Origin: an uncultured Sunxiuqinia sp.
GTDB lineage: Bacteria; Bacteroidota; Bacteroidia; Bacteroidales; Prolixibacteraceae
Length of the DNA: 64,000 bases
Assembly (NCBI RefSeq): GCF_963678245.1
Contig: NZ_OY782767.1
Location: 372,001 to 436,000 of the forward strand
Direction of reading: 5' to 3'
Shown here: piece after piece, positions 34,563-43,330 of the stretch
Layout: every line of letters starts with the position of its first letter
How positions within the stretch are numbered: position 1 is the first letter of the stretch
Position numbers and translations under genes: made by a program
The notes under the pieces: generated by a model
Database searches by the model: none
Seen by the model: the letters and a program-made list of their open reading frames with translations, nothing else
Told to the model about the DNA's origin: nothing

Positions 34563-35956
34563 ATGAAAATGATGAATAGAATAAAATTGCTGGTCTTGGT
34601 GGGCTTTTGTTTGATTTTTATTTCAGCCAAGGCTGAAATAAAACTTCCGGCAATTTTCGGAAGCAACATGGTGCTGCAACGTAACAGCGAAGCAGCTCTG
34701 TGGGGAACAGCCAGGCCTGAAACAACCGTACTGGTAAAAACCTCCTGGGACAAAGCAAAGTATCATGTAAAGTCTGATGAGGACGGGAAATGGAAAGTTA
34801 AAGTCAAAACACCGGAAGCTGGTGGGCCCTATGAAATTATCATATCTGACGGGGAAATAGTAAAACTTGAGAATATACTGATCGGAGAGGTGTGGCTGTG
34901 TTCGGGGCAGTCCAATATGGAAATGTCTTTACGCGGCGCAGCGAACGATCCGGTTTTTGGGGCAAATGAGGCTATACTAAATGTCAACAAACCAGCGATA
35001 AGATTATTCAAGGTAGAAAATGACAAAGGCCTGCAGCCTCAAGATAACTTCATGGGAAGTTGGCAACCCTGCAACAGGGAAACGGCACCTGTTTTAGTGC
35101 GACAGCTTACTTTTTCGGCAACCTTCTTCAAAAGACATTGGGTGTACCAATTGGTCTGATCGAATCGGACTGGGGCGGTACGCGGATAGAGGCGTGGATG
35201 GACGAAGAAAGCCTCAAAGAAGTTGATCCAAACCTATTGAGTGACCGAAATGGAAAATTGAATCCGAATACATCGACCGCTCTCTTTAATGCCATGATCT
35301 ATCCGATGATTGGCATTACCATGCGCGGGACGATATGGTACCAGGGGGAGTCCAACCGGAAGGAACCGCAAACATATGCGGGGCTCATGGAACAAATGGT
35401 GAAGAGCTGGCGGGAGCTATGGGGGCTCGGGGATTTCCCTTTCTATTATTGCCAGATTGCACCTTACAAATATGACAATACCGTAAATACGGCCTACCTG
35501 AGAGAAGCCCAGCTCGAAGCGTCAAAGAGAATTCCAAATTCTGGTATGGTTTCGTTGTTGGATGTGGGAAACAAAGATCACATTCATCCGGGCAATAAAA
35601 GAGCCGCTGGGGAGCGGCTGGCTTATTTCGCGTTGAAGGAAACCTACGGAATTGAAGGGATCGCCTGTCGTGGGCCTGAATTTCAAGACATGACCATTAA
35701 GGGTTCCAGTGTGGAACTGACCTTTAATGAGAACCTGACTTCCTATGACCAAGAGTTACGCCTATTCAAAGTAGCTGGGAAAGACAGGACATTTCATCCT
35801 GCTGTTGCTGAGATAAAAGGACGAAAGGTCATCCTTACTTCAAAGGAAGTCCCTGATCCGGTAGCGGTGAGGTATGCCTTCGACAATTATGTTGACGGTA
35901 ACTTATTCAACCTCTATGGCCTGCCAGCTTCCTCATTTAGGACAGATGACTGGTGA
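34563..35956 (+). pseudogene. Sialate-O-acetylesterase-type (SASA/SGNH) esterase, frameshifted
   Basis: The first 198-codon frame has a signal peptide, the domain start (LPAIFGSNMVLQRNSEAALW) and the catalytic Ser motif (CSGQSNMEMS). It loses frame near 35090, just after SWQPCNRETAP. The second frame (usable from 35060) carries on without a gap as CFSATAYFFGNLLQKTLGVP, then GTIWYQGESNR and the catalytic DHIHPGNK, ending FRTDDW. One missing base near 35090 explains the break. Intact relatives remove acetyl groups from sialic acid or, in plant-glycan loci, from xylan and pectin. A sequencing error cannot be excluded. Confidence 0.85.
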
Positions 35957-36010
35957 GGATATTGAAGATTTTTTTTTGAATGTTTTCGGTCGGATAATGA
36001 AATACAAAGA

Positions 36011-36157
36011 ATGAAGATGGTAAGACAAAAATTTATTCAGTTAGCAGGTGTTAGCTGGTCTGTAATGATATTGGCGCCATCATTGTCATTTAGCAATAGG
36101 CAAACTGTACCGTCAAGTTTGAGAAATTATTCAAAAATTGATGTTGCAAAAGAATAA
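36011..36157 (+). pseudogene. 48-codon N-terminal leader fragment
   Basis: A short frame reading MKMVRQKFIQLAGVSWSVMI followed by LAPSLSFS looks like the export leader of a secreted enzyme. It has a Tat-like pattern (VRQKFIQLAG) in which the first of the twin arginines is replaced. It ends after 48 codons with no domain. It sits between the broken esterase and the beta-helix gene and may be the remains of a deleted gene. Confidence 0.4.
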
Positions 36158-36169
36158 ATTAATCAGAAA

Positions 36170-37636
36170 ATGAATATAAATAATAGAACAATGATTTTAA
36201 GACTTTTAGTTTTTACTGCATTTATCGCATCATGTTTGTCGATAGATGCCCAAAACCCGGGATTTACAAATGCCGCAGATTTTGGGTTCTCGCCAAATGC
36301 CACAGGCGTTGAGAACGTGAAAGCCCTGCAAAAATCGGTCGACCAGGGAGGGACAATAATCGTGAGCCAACCGGGAACCTATAAAGTGGCCGGAACAACT
36401 TACGTTGGGAGCAACACTACCCTGGAGTTTGGCAACGGAGTCATCCTGAAGAAAGTGGACGAGGCCGGGCCTTTTACCCATGTTCTTTTAAACAAGGGAG
36501 CTCTGACCAGAACATATGATGAACACATCGTCATAAAAGGATTGAACGTAAGTGTGAACCATGTGCTCAAAGCGTTTGATGAAGTATTTGGCCTGCGGGG
36601 ACAAATTGCTTTTTTCTATATCAAAGACCTGAAGATCGAGGGGTTCAGGTGTTCTGACATTGAAAACCCCCAGTTTGGGATCCATGTCTGTACGTTCGAA
36701 GACCTGGTTATCGACGATGTTATTCTTAAAGGTACCAAGGACGGGATACATTTGGGGCGCGGAAACCGGTTTTCCATCTCCAATGTCGTGTTTGAAACCG
36801 TTGATGACGCCATTGCCCTGAATGCCCATGACTATGCCACCTCAAACCCTGAATTGGGCTGGATTGAGAACGGACTGGTTAAAAACTGCTATGATCTCAG
36901 TGGTGACCAAAAGTTGGTTGGTTTTTTCTGCCGGATACTGGCCGGTGGCTGGATCGATTGGCATGAAAGCATGAAAGTCCAGAATGCAGATGCTGTGGTG
37001 TCTAATGGCAGGATTTACAGGGTTGACGGCATTATGCCAAATGGCAAACCGGACGGAAAAGAATACATCTCTGAGACACGCCCCACACATACCGAAGGGA
37101 CAAAAGTTTTGGATGGGATCAAATGGGTGATGGTGCAAAAAGGAGACGAGCATGTTGCCGGGGTCAGAAACGTGACTTTCAGGGACATCTATCTGGAAAA
37201 GCCCCGGGTAGGTTTTTCCATTCACTTTGATAACGGTATTTGGAGCCGTTCGTATTATCCGGGAGCTGAGATCCCTATGCAGAAGCAGCTGGTTTTTGAC
37301 AATATTAGGGTGATGCATGATGGCACCAAGGAATTTCTGGGCGTGGATACCCCAATTGATGCGATCACGATCTGCAACTCAAGTTTGAAGAACGGTGGGA
37401 TAAAATTCCGCTCCAACAAGGCAATGCCGGATTATTTTCCAACTGCAATCAATATTTACGGAACGGTTTTCAATGCCAAAGGGCAAATGACTTTGCTCGA
37501 CAATACTGTTGACAATAAAATTATTCACCTGAATACTTCAAGTAACATAGAAACAAGTAGTGATTTTTTTGCCAAAGTAAATCCCGGGAAAGGGAAGGTA
37601 ACTATCAGTTCTGACCTTAATGGACTTGATGATTAG
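36170..37636 (+). CDS. Secreted right-handed beta-helix protein (pectate lyase/GH28-like)
   Basis: 488 residues with a signal peptide ending near SIDAQ; a lipobox reading (IASC) is also possible. The start FGFSPNATGVENVKALQKSV and then GGTIIVSQPGTYKV is the typical opening of pectate-lyase-superfamily helices. Regular beta-helix coils follow (HIVIKGLNVSV, IDDVILKGTKDGIHLG, ISNVVFETVDDAIALNA). GH28-like Asp pairs (KDG, VDDA) are visible but I do not see the G-H-G motif of polygalacturonases, so the reaction is uncertain. Cutting of pectic or other uronate-containing glycan is the most likely role. Confidence 0.8.
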   Translation: MNINNRTMILRLLVFTAFIASCLSIDAQNPGFTNAADFGFSPNATGVENVKALQKSVDQGGTIIVSQPGTYKVAGTTYVGSNTTLEFGNGVILKKVDEAGPFTHVLLNKGALTRTYDEHIVIKGLNVSVNHVLKAFDEVFGLRGQIAFFYIKDLKIEGFRCSDIENPQFGIHVCTFEDLVIDDVILKGTKDGIHLGRGNRFSISNVVFETVDDAIALNAHDYATSNPELGWIENGLVKNCYDLSGDQKLVGFFCRILAGGWIDWHESMKVQNADAVVSNGRIYRVDGIMPNGKPDGKEYISETRPTHTEGTKVLDGIKWVMVQKGDEHVAGVRNVTFRDIYLEKPRVGFSIHFDNGIWSRSYYPGAEIPMQKQLVFDNIRVMHDGTKEFLGVDTPIDAITICNSSLKNGGIKFRSNKAMPDYFPTAINIYGTVFNAKGQMTLLDNTVDNKIIHLNTSSNIETSSDFFAKVNPGKGKVTISSDLNGLDD

Positions 37637-37845
37637 TAATGTTTGTTATTTGAGCGAAAGATGTATTGCCATTTGGAAAATTAGGAACTGTTAAGGTAAA
37701 TGGAAATTAAAGTGATCATGAAATATATTTTCCAAGATCATATATCCTCCGGTTGTGGATAATCAAATTTTAGCATTTTATTACTTTTTAAAAGAAATAT
37801 TAGCAATATCTATCAACCTTTAAAAGAAAAAATCAAATAGAGTAA

Positions 37846-38463
37846 ATGGATAATCAGGCTAAAATTAATTATTACTGGAACCAATTTGTCAAGGAAGGTA
37901 AATTGAATGCACTATCCAAAATCTATTTTGCTTACTATGATTTTTTATTCGACTATGGACTAAGATTGACCAAGAATATCCAGGCGGTTGAAGATACAAT
38001 CCAAAATATGTTCGTTAATTTTCTCAATACAAGGGAACGAATAGGTGAAGTGAAGAATTTATCTGGTTATTTGGTTAGTATATTTAGACGTACTTTATTT
38101 AAAGAGCTTGAAGCTCATAATAAAATATTTAGAGACGACACATCGGACAATTTGCAATTTGATTTTTTCAAAAGTGTGGAGAATAGCGAAGTCCATGATA
38201 AGATAAAGCTTGAAAAAACTTATGATGCAATCAAAGAAAGCATCAGAAAATTAAGCAACCGACAAAGGGAAATCATTTATTTGAAATTTGAGAAGGAAAT
38301 TTCGTATGAAGAGATTTCGGAAATATTGAAAATTTCTGTTGACTCCTGCTACAAATTATTATACCGGGCCATCACATCAATAAGAAAAGAGACGGAAGAG
38401 ATTCTGAGAGAGAATACAGATAGCACTATCTTGTACCTACTCTTCTACAAGAACCTCAATTAA
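37846..38463 (+). CDS. ECF RNA polymerase sigma factor (second SusCD system)
   Basis: 205 residues. Region 2 is at about 20-85 (FDYGLRLTKNIQAVEDTIQN), and region 4 at about 130-185 (KLSNRQREIIYLKFEKEISY, then EISEILKISVDSCYKLLYRA). It differs clearly from the sigma factor at 23607, so it is not a recent duplicate. The matching FecR gene is 139 bases downstream. Codon use is strongly A+T-rich like the rest of this second system. Confidence 0.9.
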   Translation: MDNQAKINYYWNQFVKEGKLNALSKIYFAYYDFLFDYGLRLTKNIQAVEDTIQNMFVNFLNTRERIGEVKNLSGYLVSIFRRTLFKELEAHNKIFRDDTSDNLQFDFFKSVENSEVHDKIKLEKTYDAIKESIRKLSNRQREIIYLKFEKEISYEEISEILKISVDSCYKLLYRAITSIRKETEEILRENTDSTILYLLFYKNLN

Positions 38464-38602
38464 GTTCTTGCTTTTTTACTTCTTGTAACATGTTTATCCA
38501 TAGTTATTTAATTTATTCTTTAAATAAATATTATTTTTTTGTCATTTAAGGTGTCCAGATTTTTGATTTTTTAACACATATAATTGAAAACTATTCTTTT
38601 CA

Positions 38603-39769
38603 ATGAAAGATTTAAGTAAATATAAAGAATATACCATCGAAGAATTTGTCATGGATGATGATTTTCAGGAGATTGTGAATCATAAAAATTCAGAATTGAA
38701 TATCGATGATTTAATTCAAAGGTATTCTAATAAAAAAAGAGAAATCCGATTAGCTTCTTATATTATAAAGGCGTTAAAAGTAGTACCTGCTAAACAAGAT
38801 TCACAAAAAATAAAAAAGTCATGGCAAATAATTGAAGCGAGCAGGAGGAAGCCATTGATATTATCGAAACAAATTCAGATTGCCGCGACTTTATTGGCAA
38901 TCATCAGTCTTTCTGTTGTCGTTCTTTATCAGGTGTCAACAAATAAAGCGACAGATAAACTTAGCGAAGACAAACCACTCAATGCTGAGTTGATTCTAAG
39001 TAATGGCGAATCCATTGAAATTAATAGTCCTCAGTCAACGATAAGTTATTCATCAGATGGTGCAGGTATTGTGCTGAATGATTCTACAGAAATTTCTCAG
39101 GAAAATTCTAGAGAGAGCTTTAACCAGCTTGTTGTGCCATTTGGGAAACGATCATATGTAGTGCTATCAGATGGTTCGAAAGTTTGGTTGAATTCAGGGT
39201 CGAAACTAATCTTTCCCCCAGTATTTAGCGGACGGGAACGAGTAGTGAGATTAGAAGGAGAGGGTTTTTTTAAAGTGGCAAAAAACATTGAAAGCCCATT
39301 TTTTGTCGAAACAGATCATGCTTCTTTAAAAGTGTACGGAACTGAATTTAATTTTCAGGCATATCATTCAGATGAGACTTATAGCATTGTGCTTATTGAA
39401 GGCAGCATTAGTTTAAAAACGGCTGAAGTAAATAGGGAAATCTTTGTAGAACCATCACAAAAAGCAACAATTGATTTACAGAAATCGGAGATAGAAATTA
39501 ACGACATCGAGAACTCTGATTCTTACACTGCATGGAAGGATGGTTATTTAATATTCGTAAATGAGGATGTTTCTGAGGTATTAAAACGGGTTTCCCGTTA
39601 TTACAACATCAAGTTGAGCTGTGATAAGAATGCACGGTTTGAAAAAGTTTACGGAAAACTTGATTTAAAAACTGATTTTACAAAAGTTCTGGATGGTTTA
39701 GCTTTTATTTCAGATGCGAGTTATGAAAGAAGAGGAGACGAATATGTATATATAAATAAAACGAAATAA
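38603..39769 (+). CDS. FecR-family anti-sigma factor (second system)
   Basis: 388 residues. The cytoplasmic part runs to about 92, with one membrane segment at about 94-113 (IQIAATLLAIISLSVVVLY). The FecR domain covers about 190-285 (VVPFGKRSYVVLSDGSKVWL, then VVRLEGEGFFKVAKNIESPF) and a DUF4974-like end covers about 315-385 (FVNEDVSEVLKRVSRYYNIK). It should hold the sigma factor encoded at 37846 until the STN domain of the SusC at 39853 signals. Confidence 0.92.
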   Translation: MKDLSKYKEYTIEEFVMDDDFQEIVNHKNSELNIDDLIQRYSNKKREIRLASYIIKALKVVPAKQDSQKIKKSWQIIEASRRKPLILSKQIQIAATLLAIISLSVVVLYQVSTNKATDKLSEDKPLNAELILSNGESIEINSPQSTISYSSDGAGIVLNDSTEISQENSRESFNQLVVPFGKRSYVVLSDGSKVWLNSGSKLIFPPVFSGRERVVRLEGEGFFKVAKNIESPFFVETDHASLKVYGTEFNFQAYHSDETYSIVLIEGSISLKTAEVNREIFVEPSQKATIDLQKSEIEINDIENSDSYTAWKDGYLIFVNEDVSEVLKRVSRYYNIKLSCDKNARFEKVYGKLDLKTDFTKVLDGLAFISDASYERRGDEYVYINKTK

Positions 39770-39771
39770 AA

Positions 39772-39804
39772 AATCCGGTTAATGTTACCAGCATTAACCG
39801 GATT
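39772..39804. terminator. Hairpin between FecR and susC 2
   Basis: A 13-bp perfect stem (AATCCGGTTAATG/CATTAACCGGATT) has a 7-base loop and an A run on its 5' side but no T run on its 3' side. It lies 2 bases after the FecR stop. It could act as a weak terminator, an attenuator or a processing site that sets the SusC to FecR ratio. Confidence 0.6.
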
Positions 39805-39852
39805 CAATAATGCCCAAGGGCAAAATTATTTATTTAAAAACAGTTCAAACTT

Positions 39853-42800
39853 ATGAAAAAAATGTCAATTGTTCATCCTTTTCGAGAACGGGAGGGAATG
39901 AATTTAATTTTGTTGAAAATGAAGTTGCTAACTATTCTGATTTTCACAGGTACCATGGCTTTTTCTGCAACCAGCTATTCGCAGAAAACAAAGATTAATC
40001 TTCATTTGGAGAATTCAACTTTAACTGAGATTTTAAATTCCATTGAACAAAAAAGCGAATTTATTTTCATCTACAATCAAAAAATTACAGAGTTAGATGA
40101 AAAGAGAAGTATTTCTGTTAAAAATGAAAACATTGAGAAAATCCTTAATCATTTGCTGGATGATATAGGCGTAAATTACAAAATTGATGACCGACAAGTT
40201 TTTCTCTTTAAAAAAGGAACAGACGAAAAAAAAGTACCGGTAGAGAATCGTAAAGTCGAGGCTCCGCAACAAAACAAAGTTAAAGGGAAAGTTACCGACA
40301 ACGAAAAGAAGCCTATCCCCGGTGTAACCATTACTATTTTAGGTACTACAAGAGGTGTTATTACGGACAATGATGGTACATACAGCATTGAAGCCAATCC
40401 CGGCGACAGGTTGGTTTTCTCCTTTATCGGAATGGAAAGCCAAGTGATTGATGTAAGTAATCAGACAAAAATTAATGTACAATTAGAACCCAAAACGCAG
40501 GAATTGGAAGATGTAACAATTGTAGCCTTTGGTAAACAAAAGAAAGAAAGTGTATTGTCCTCCATTTCAAGCGTAAATGTTGATGAACTGCATATACCAA
40601 CATCTAACTTAACAACTGCGTTAGCAGGACGAATGTCTGGTGTTATTTCCTATCAAAGAAGTGGAGAACCTGGACAAGACAATGCCGAGTTTTTTATTCG
40701 TGGCGTGACTACATTTGGATATAAAAAAGATCCATTGATCCTTATTGATGGAATAGAATTAAGTGCAGATGATTTGTCACGCTTAAACCCAGATGATGTA
40801 CAAAGTTTCTCAATTATGAAAGATGCTACCGCAACGGCCTTATATGGTGCACGCGGAGCAAATGGTGTAATTCTGGTAACCACCAAAGAAGGACGGGAGG
40901 GAAAGACCAAAATATCTTTTAGGTACGAGGAGTCGTTTTCAAAGCCAACACAAGAAATTGAGCTTTCCGATCCAATTACTTATATGAATCTCTTTAATGA
41001 AGCTGTACGTACAAGAAATCCATTGGGAGCAATTCCCTATACTGAAAGTAAAATTAGAAATACAGAAAAAGGAACAAATGAGTTTGTTTATCCAGCCATG
41101 GATTGGCAAAATTTACTTTTTAAGAATTATGCACAGAACCGTCGTTTTAATATGAACGTTAACGGAGGAGGAAAAGTAGCTCAGTATTATATCGCAGGTT
41201 CAGCCAAGCAGGATAATGGAATGTTAAATATTGACAAAAGAAATGACTTTAATAATAACATTAAGTTGAATAAATACCTTTTGAGAGCCAACATTACAAT
41301 CAATCTAACAAATACTACTAAAATGAAGGTAAGAATGCATGGTACCTTCGATGATTATACCGGACCGCTTGATGGAGGTACTACTATTTACAACAAAGCT
41401 GTTAGAACCAGCCCTGTTGATTTTCCGGCTTATTATGAGCCAAGTTTAGATAATCAATTTACCGAGCATATATTATTTGGTAATGCAGGAAATGGTAATT
41501 ATGTAAACCCTTACTCCGATCTGGTAAAAGGTTATAAAGATTATTCAAAAACTTTGCTTTTAACACAGCTGGAGTTAGAAGAAGATTTAAAGTGGATAAC
41601 TGACGGACTAAGGTTTAGAATAATGGGAAACACAAATCGCTATTCTTTTTTCGATGTGCGAAGAAGTTATAACCCATTTTATTATCAGGTAGGTTTATAT
41701 GATCGACCAAGTAACACTTATACTTTAAACCCATTTAACCCTGATGGGGGAACAGAATATTTGGGGTATGAGGAAGGAGACAAACAAATTAGTAGTTCGT
41801 TTTATGTAGAAAGCGCAATTAATTACGATAAAACAATCAATGGAAAACACAACCTTTCAGGTATGCTTGTATACATGATGCGAGAATCAAAGAAAGCCAA
41901 TCAGGGGAGCTTGCAAAAATCTTTACCATACCGTAATCTAGGCTTATCAGGCCGATTTACTTATTCATATGATCGTCGCTATTTTACTGAATTTAATTTT
42001 GGCTATAATGGTTCCGAAAGGTTTTCTGAAGGTGAACGCTTTGGTTTTTTCCCATCAGTAGGAATAGGATGGGTAGTTAGTAATGAACCTTTTTGGGACG
42101 GAATTAAAGATAAACTAACAAACCTAAAATTGAAAGTAACTTATGGATTGGTTGGTAACGATGCAATTGGTAGTGCTGATGATCGTTTCTTCTATTTGTC
42201 GAATGTCAATATGAATGACAGTGAAATGGGGGCCTCGTTTGGAATCGAAAATTCGTTCAGTCAAAATGGAGTTTCTATTTCACGTTATGAAAATTCGGAC
42301 ATTACGTGGGAGATTGCAAAAAAACTAAATATTGGTGCTGAAGTGAGTTTGTTCGATAAACTAGAATTGCAACTTGATTTATTCCGAGAAGATCGTTCAA
42401 ACATCCTAATGGACAGGATTATTCCTGCGGATGCGGGACTACAGGCAGATGTTCGTGCCAATGTTGGAGAGGCCTATAGTCAAGGATTTGATATCTCTGC
42501 AGATTATAACCAATTTTTCAATAACGATCTTTGGGTTACTTTTCGTGGTAACTTCACATATGCAACAGGTAAATTCAAATATGTAGAAGAACCAGACTAT
42601 TCTGAAACTCCTTGGCTATCTAAGGTAGATCAACCAATTAATCAAAGGTGGGGATATATAGCAGAAAGGTTGTTTGTAGATGAAAGTGAAGTGAAAAATT
42701 CACCAGAACAAACCTTTGGTGAATATATGGCAGGTGATCTAAAATACAGAGATATTAATGGTGATGGTAAAATATCTTCACTTGATCGTGTTCCTATTGG

Positions 42801-43317
42801 CCATCCAACTACACCCGAGATTGTATACGGTTTTGGTGCCTCTGTTGGGTATAAAAACTTTGATATAAATTGCTTCTTTCAAGGCTCTGCAAGATCTTCT
42901 TTTTGGATAGATGTTAAGAATAGTGCTCCTTTTATTGATAGCAATCAGGATGATGATATTGTTACCAATAATGCATTGCTCGAAGTAATAGCCAATGATC
43001 ACTGGTCCGAAGATAATCGAAATGTTTTTGCATTATGGCCACGTCTTGCTTCGTATAATGTTGAAAACAACTCTCAACAGAATACCTGGTTTATGCAAAA
43101 CGGCTCATTTCTTCGTTTAAAATCATTGGAGGTAGGATATTCTCTTCCTGTTCAATTAATTGAACGTATTGGTGCTGAGCGTTTAAGAGTTTATTTGAAT
43201 GGATCAAACTTAGTTAGTTGGAGTGGATTTAAACTTTGGGATCCGGAAATGGCAGGAAACGGATTAGGGTACCCAATACAACGTGTTATGAATATTGGTG
43301 TACATGTTTCATTCTAA
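39853..43317 (+). CDS. SusC/RagA-type TonB-dependent transporter with STN domain (second system)
   Basis: 1,154 residues. The signal region ends near ATSYSQ. An STN domain (about 48-118, INLHLENSTLTEILNSIEQK) is followed by a carboxypeptidase-D-like domain (about 145-215, VKGKVTDNEKKPIPGVTITI), a plug (about 225-345, SIMKDATATALYGARGANGV) and the barrel. It imports glycan with the SusD encoded next and signals to FecR. An internal ATG at residue 16 (MNLILLKMKLL) could be the real start. Sequence and base composition differ greatly from the first SusC, which suggests a separate origin. Confidence 0.96.
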   Translation: MKKMSIVHPFREREGMNLILLKMKLLTILIFTGTMAFSATSYSQKTKINLHLENSTLTEILNSIEQKSEFIFIYNQKITELDEKRSISVKNENIEKILNHLLDDIGVNYKIDDRQVFLFKKGTDEKKVPVENRKVEAPQQNKVKGKVTDNEKKPIPGVTITILGTTRGVITDNDGTYSIEANPGDRLVFSFIGMESQVIDVSNQTKINVQLEPKTQELEDVTIVAFGKQKKESVLSSISSVNVDELHIPTSNLTTALAGRMSGVISYQRSGEPGQDNAEFFIRGVTTFGYKKDPLILIDGIELSADDLSRLNPDDVQSFSIMKDATATALYGARGANGVILVTTKEGREGKTKISFRYEESFSKPTQEIELSDPITYMNLFNEAVRTRNPLGAIPYTESKIRNTEKGTNEFVYPAMDWQNLLFKNYAQNRRFNMNVNGGGKVAQYYIAGSAKQDNGMLNIDKRNDFNNNIKLNKYLLRANITINLTNTTKMKVRMHGTFDDYTGPLDGGTTIYNKAVRTSPVDFPAYYEPSLDNQFTEHILFGNAGNGNYVNPYSDLVKGYKDYSKTLLLTQLELEEDLKWITDGLRFRIMGNTNRYSFFDVRRSYNPFYYQVGLYDRPSNTYTLNPFNPDGGTEYLGYEEGDKQISSSFYVESAINYDKTINGKHNLSGMLVYMMRESKKANQGSLQKSLPYRNLGLSGRFTYSYDRRYFTEFNFGYNGSERFSEGERFGFFPSVGIGWVVSNEPFWDGIKDKLTNLKLKVTYGLVGNDAIGSADDRFFYLSNVNMNDSEMGASFGIENSFSQNGVSISRYENSDITWEIAKKLNIGAEVSLFDKLELQLDLFREDRSNILMDRIIPADAGLQADVRANVGEAYSQGFDISADYNQFFNNDLWVTFRGNFTYATGKFKYVEEPDYSETPWLSKVDQPINQRWGYIAERLFVDESEVKNSPEQTFGEYMAGDLKYRDINGDGKISSLDRVPIGHPTTPEIVYGFGASVGYKNFDINCFFQGSARSSFWIDVKNSAPFIDSNQDDDIVTNNALLEVIANDHWSEDNRNVFALWPRLASYNVENNSQQNTWFMQNGSFLRLKSLEVGYSLPVQLIERIGAERLRVYLNGSNLVSWSGFKLWDPEMAGNGLGYPIQRVMNIGVHVSF

Positions 43318-43330
43318 AATTTTTATAAAC

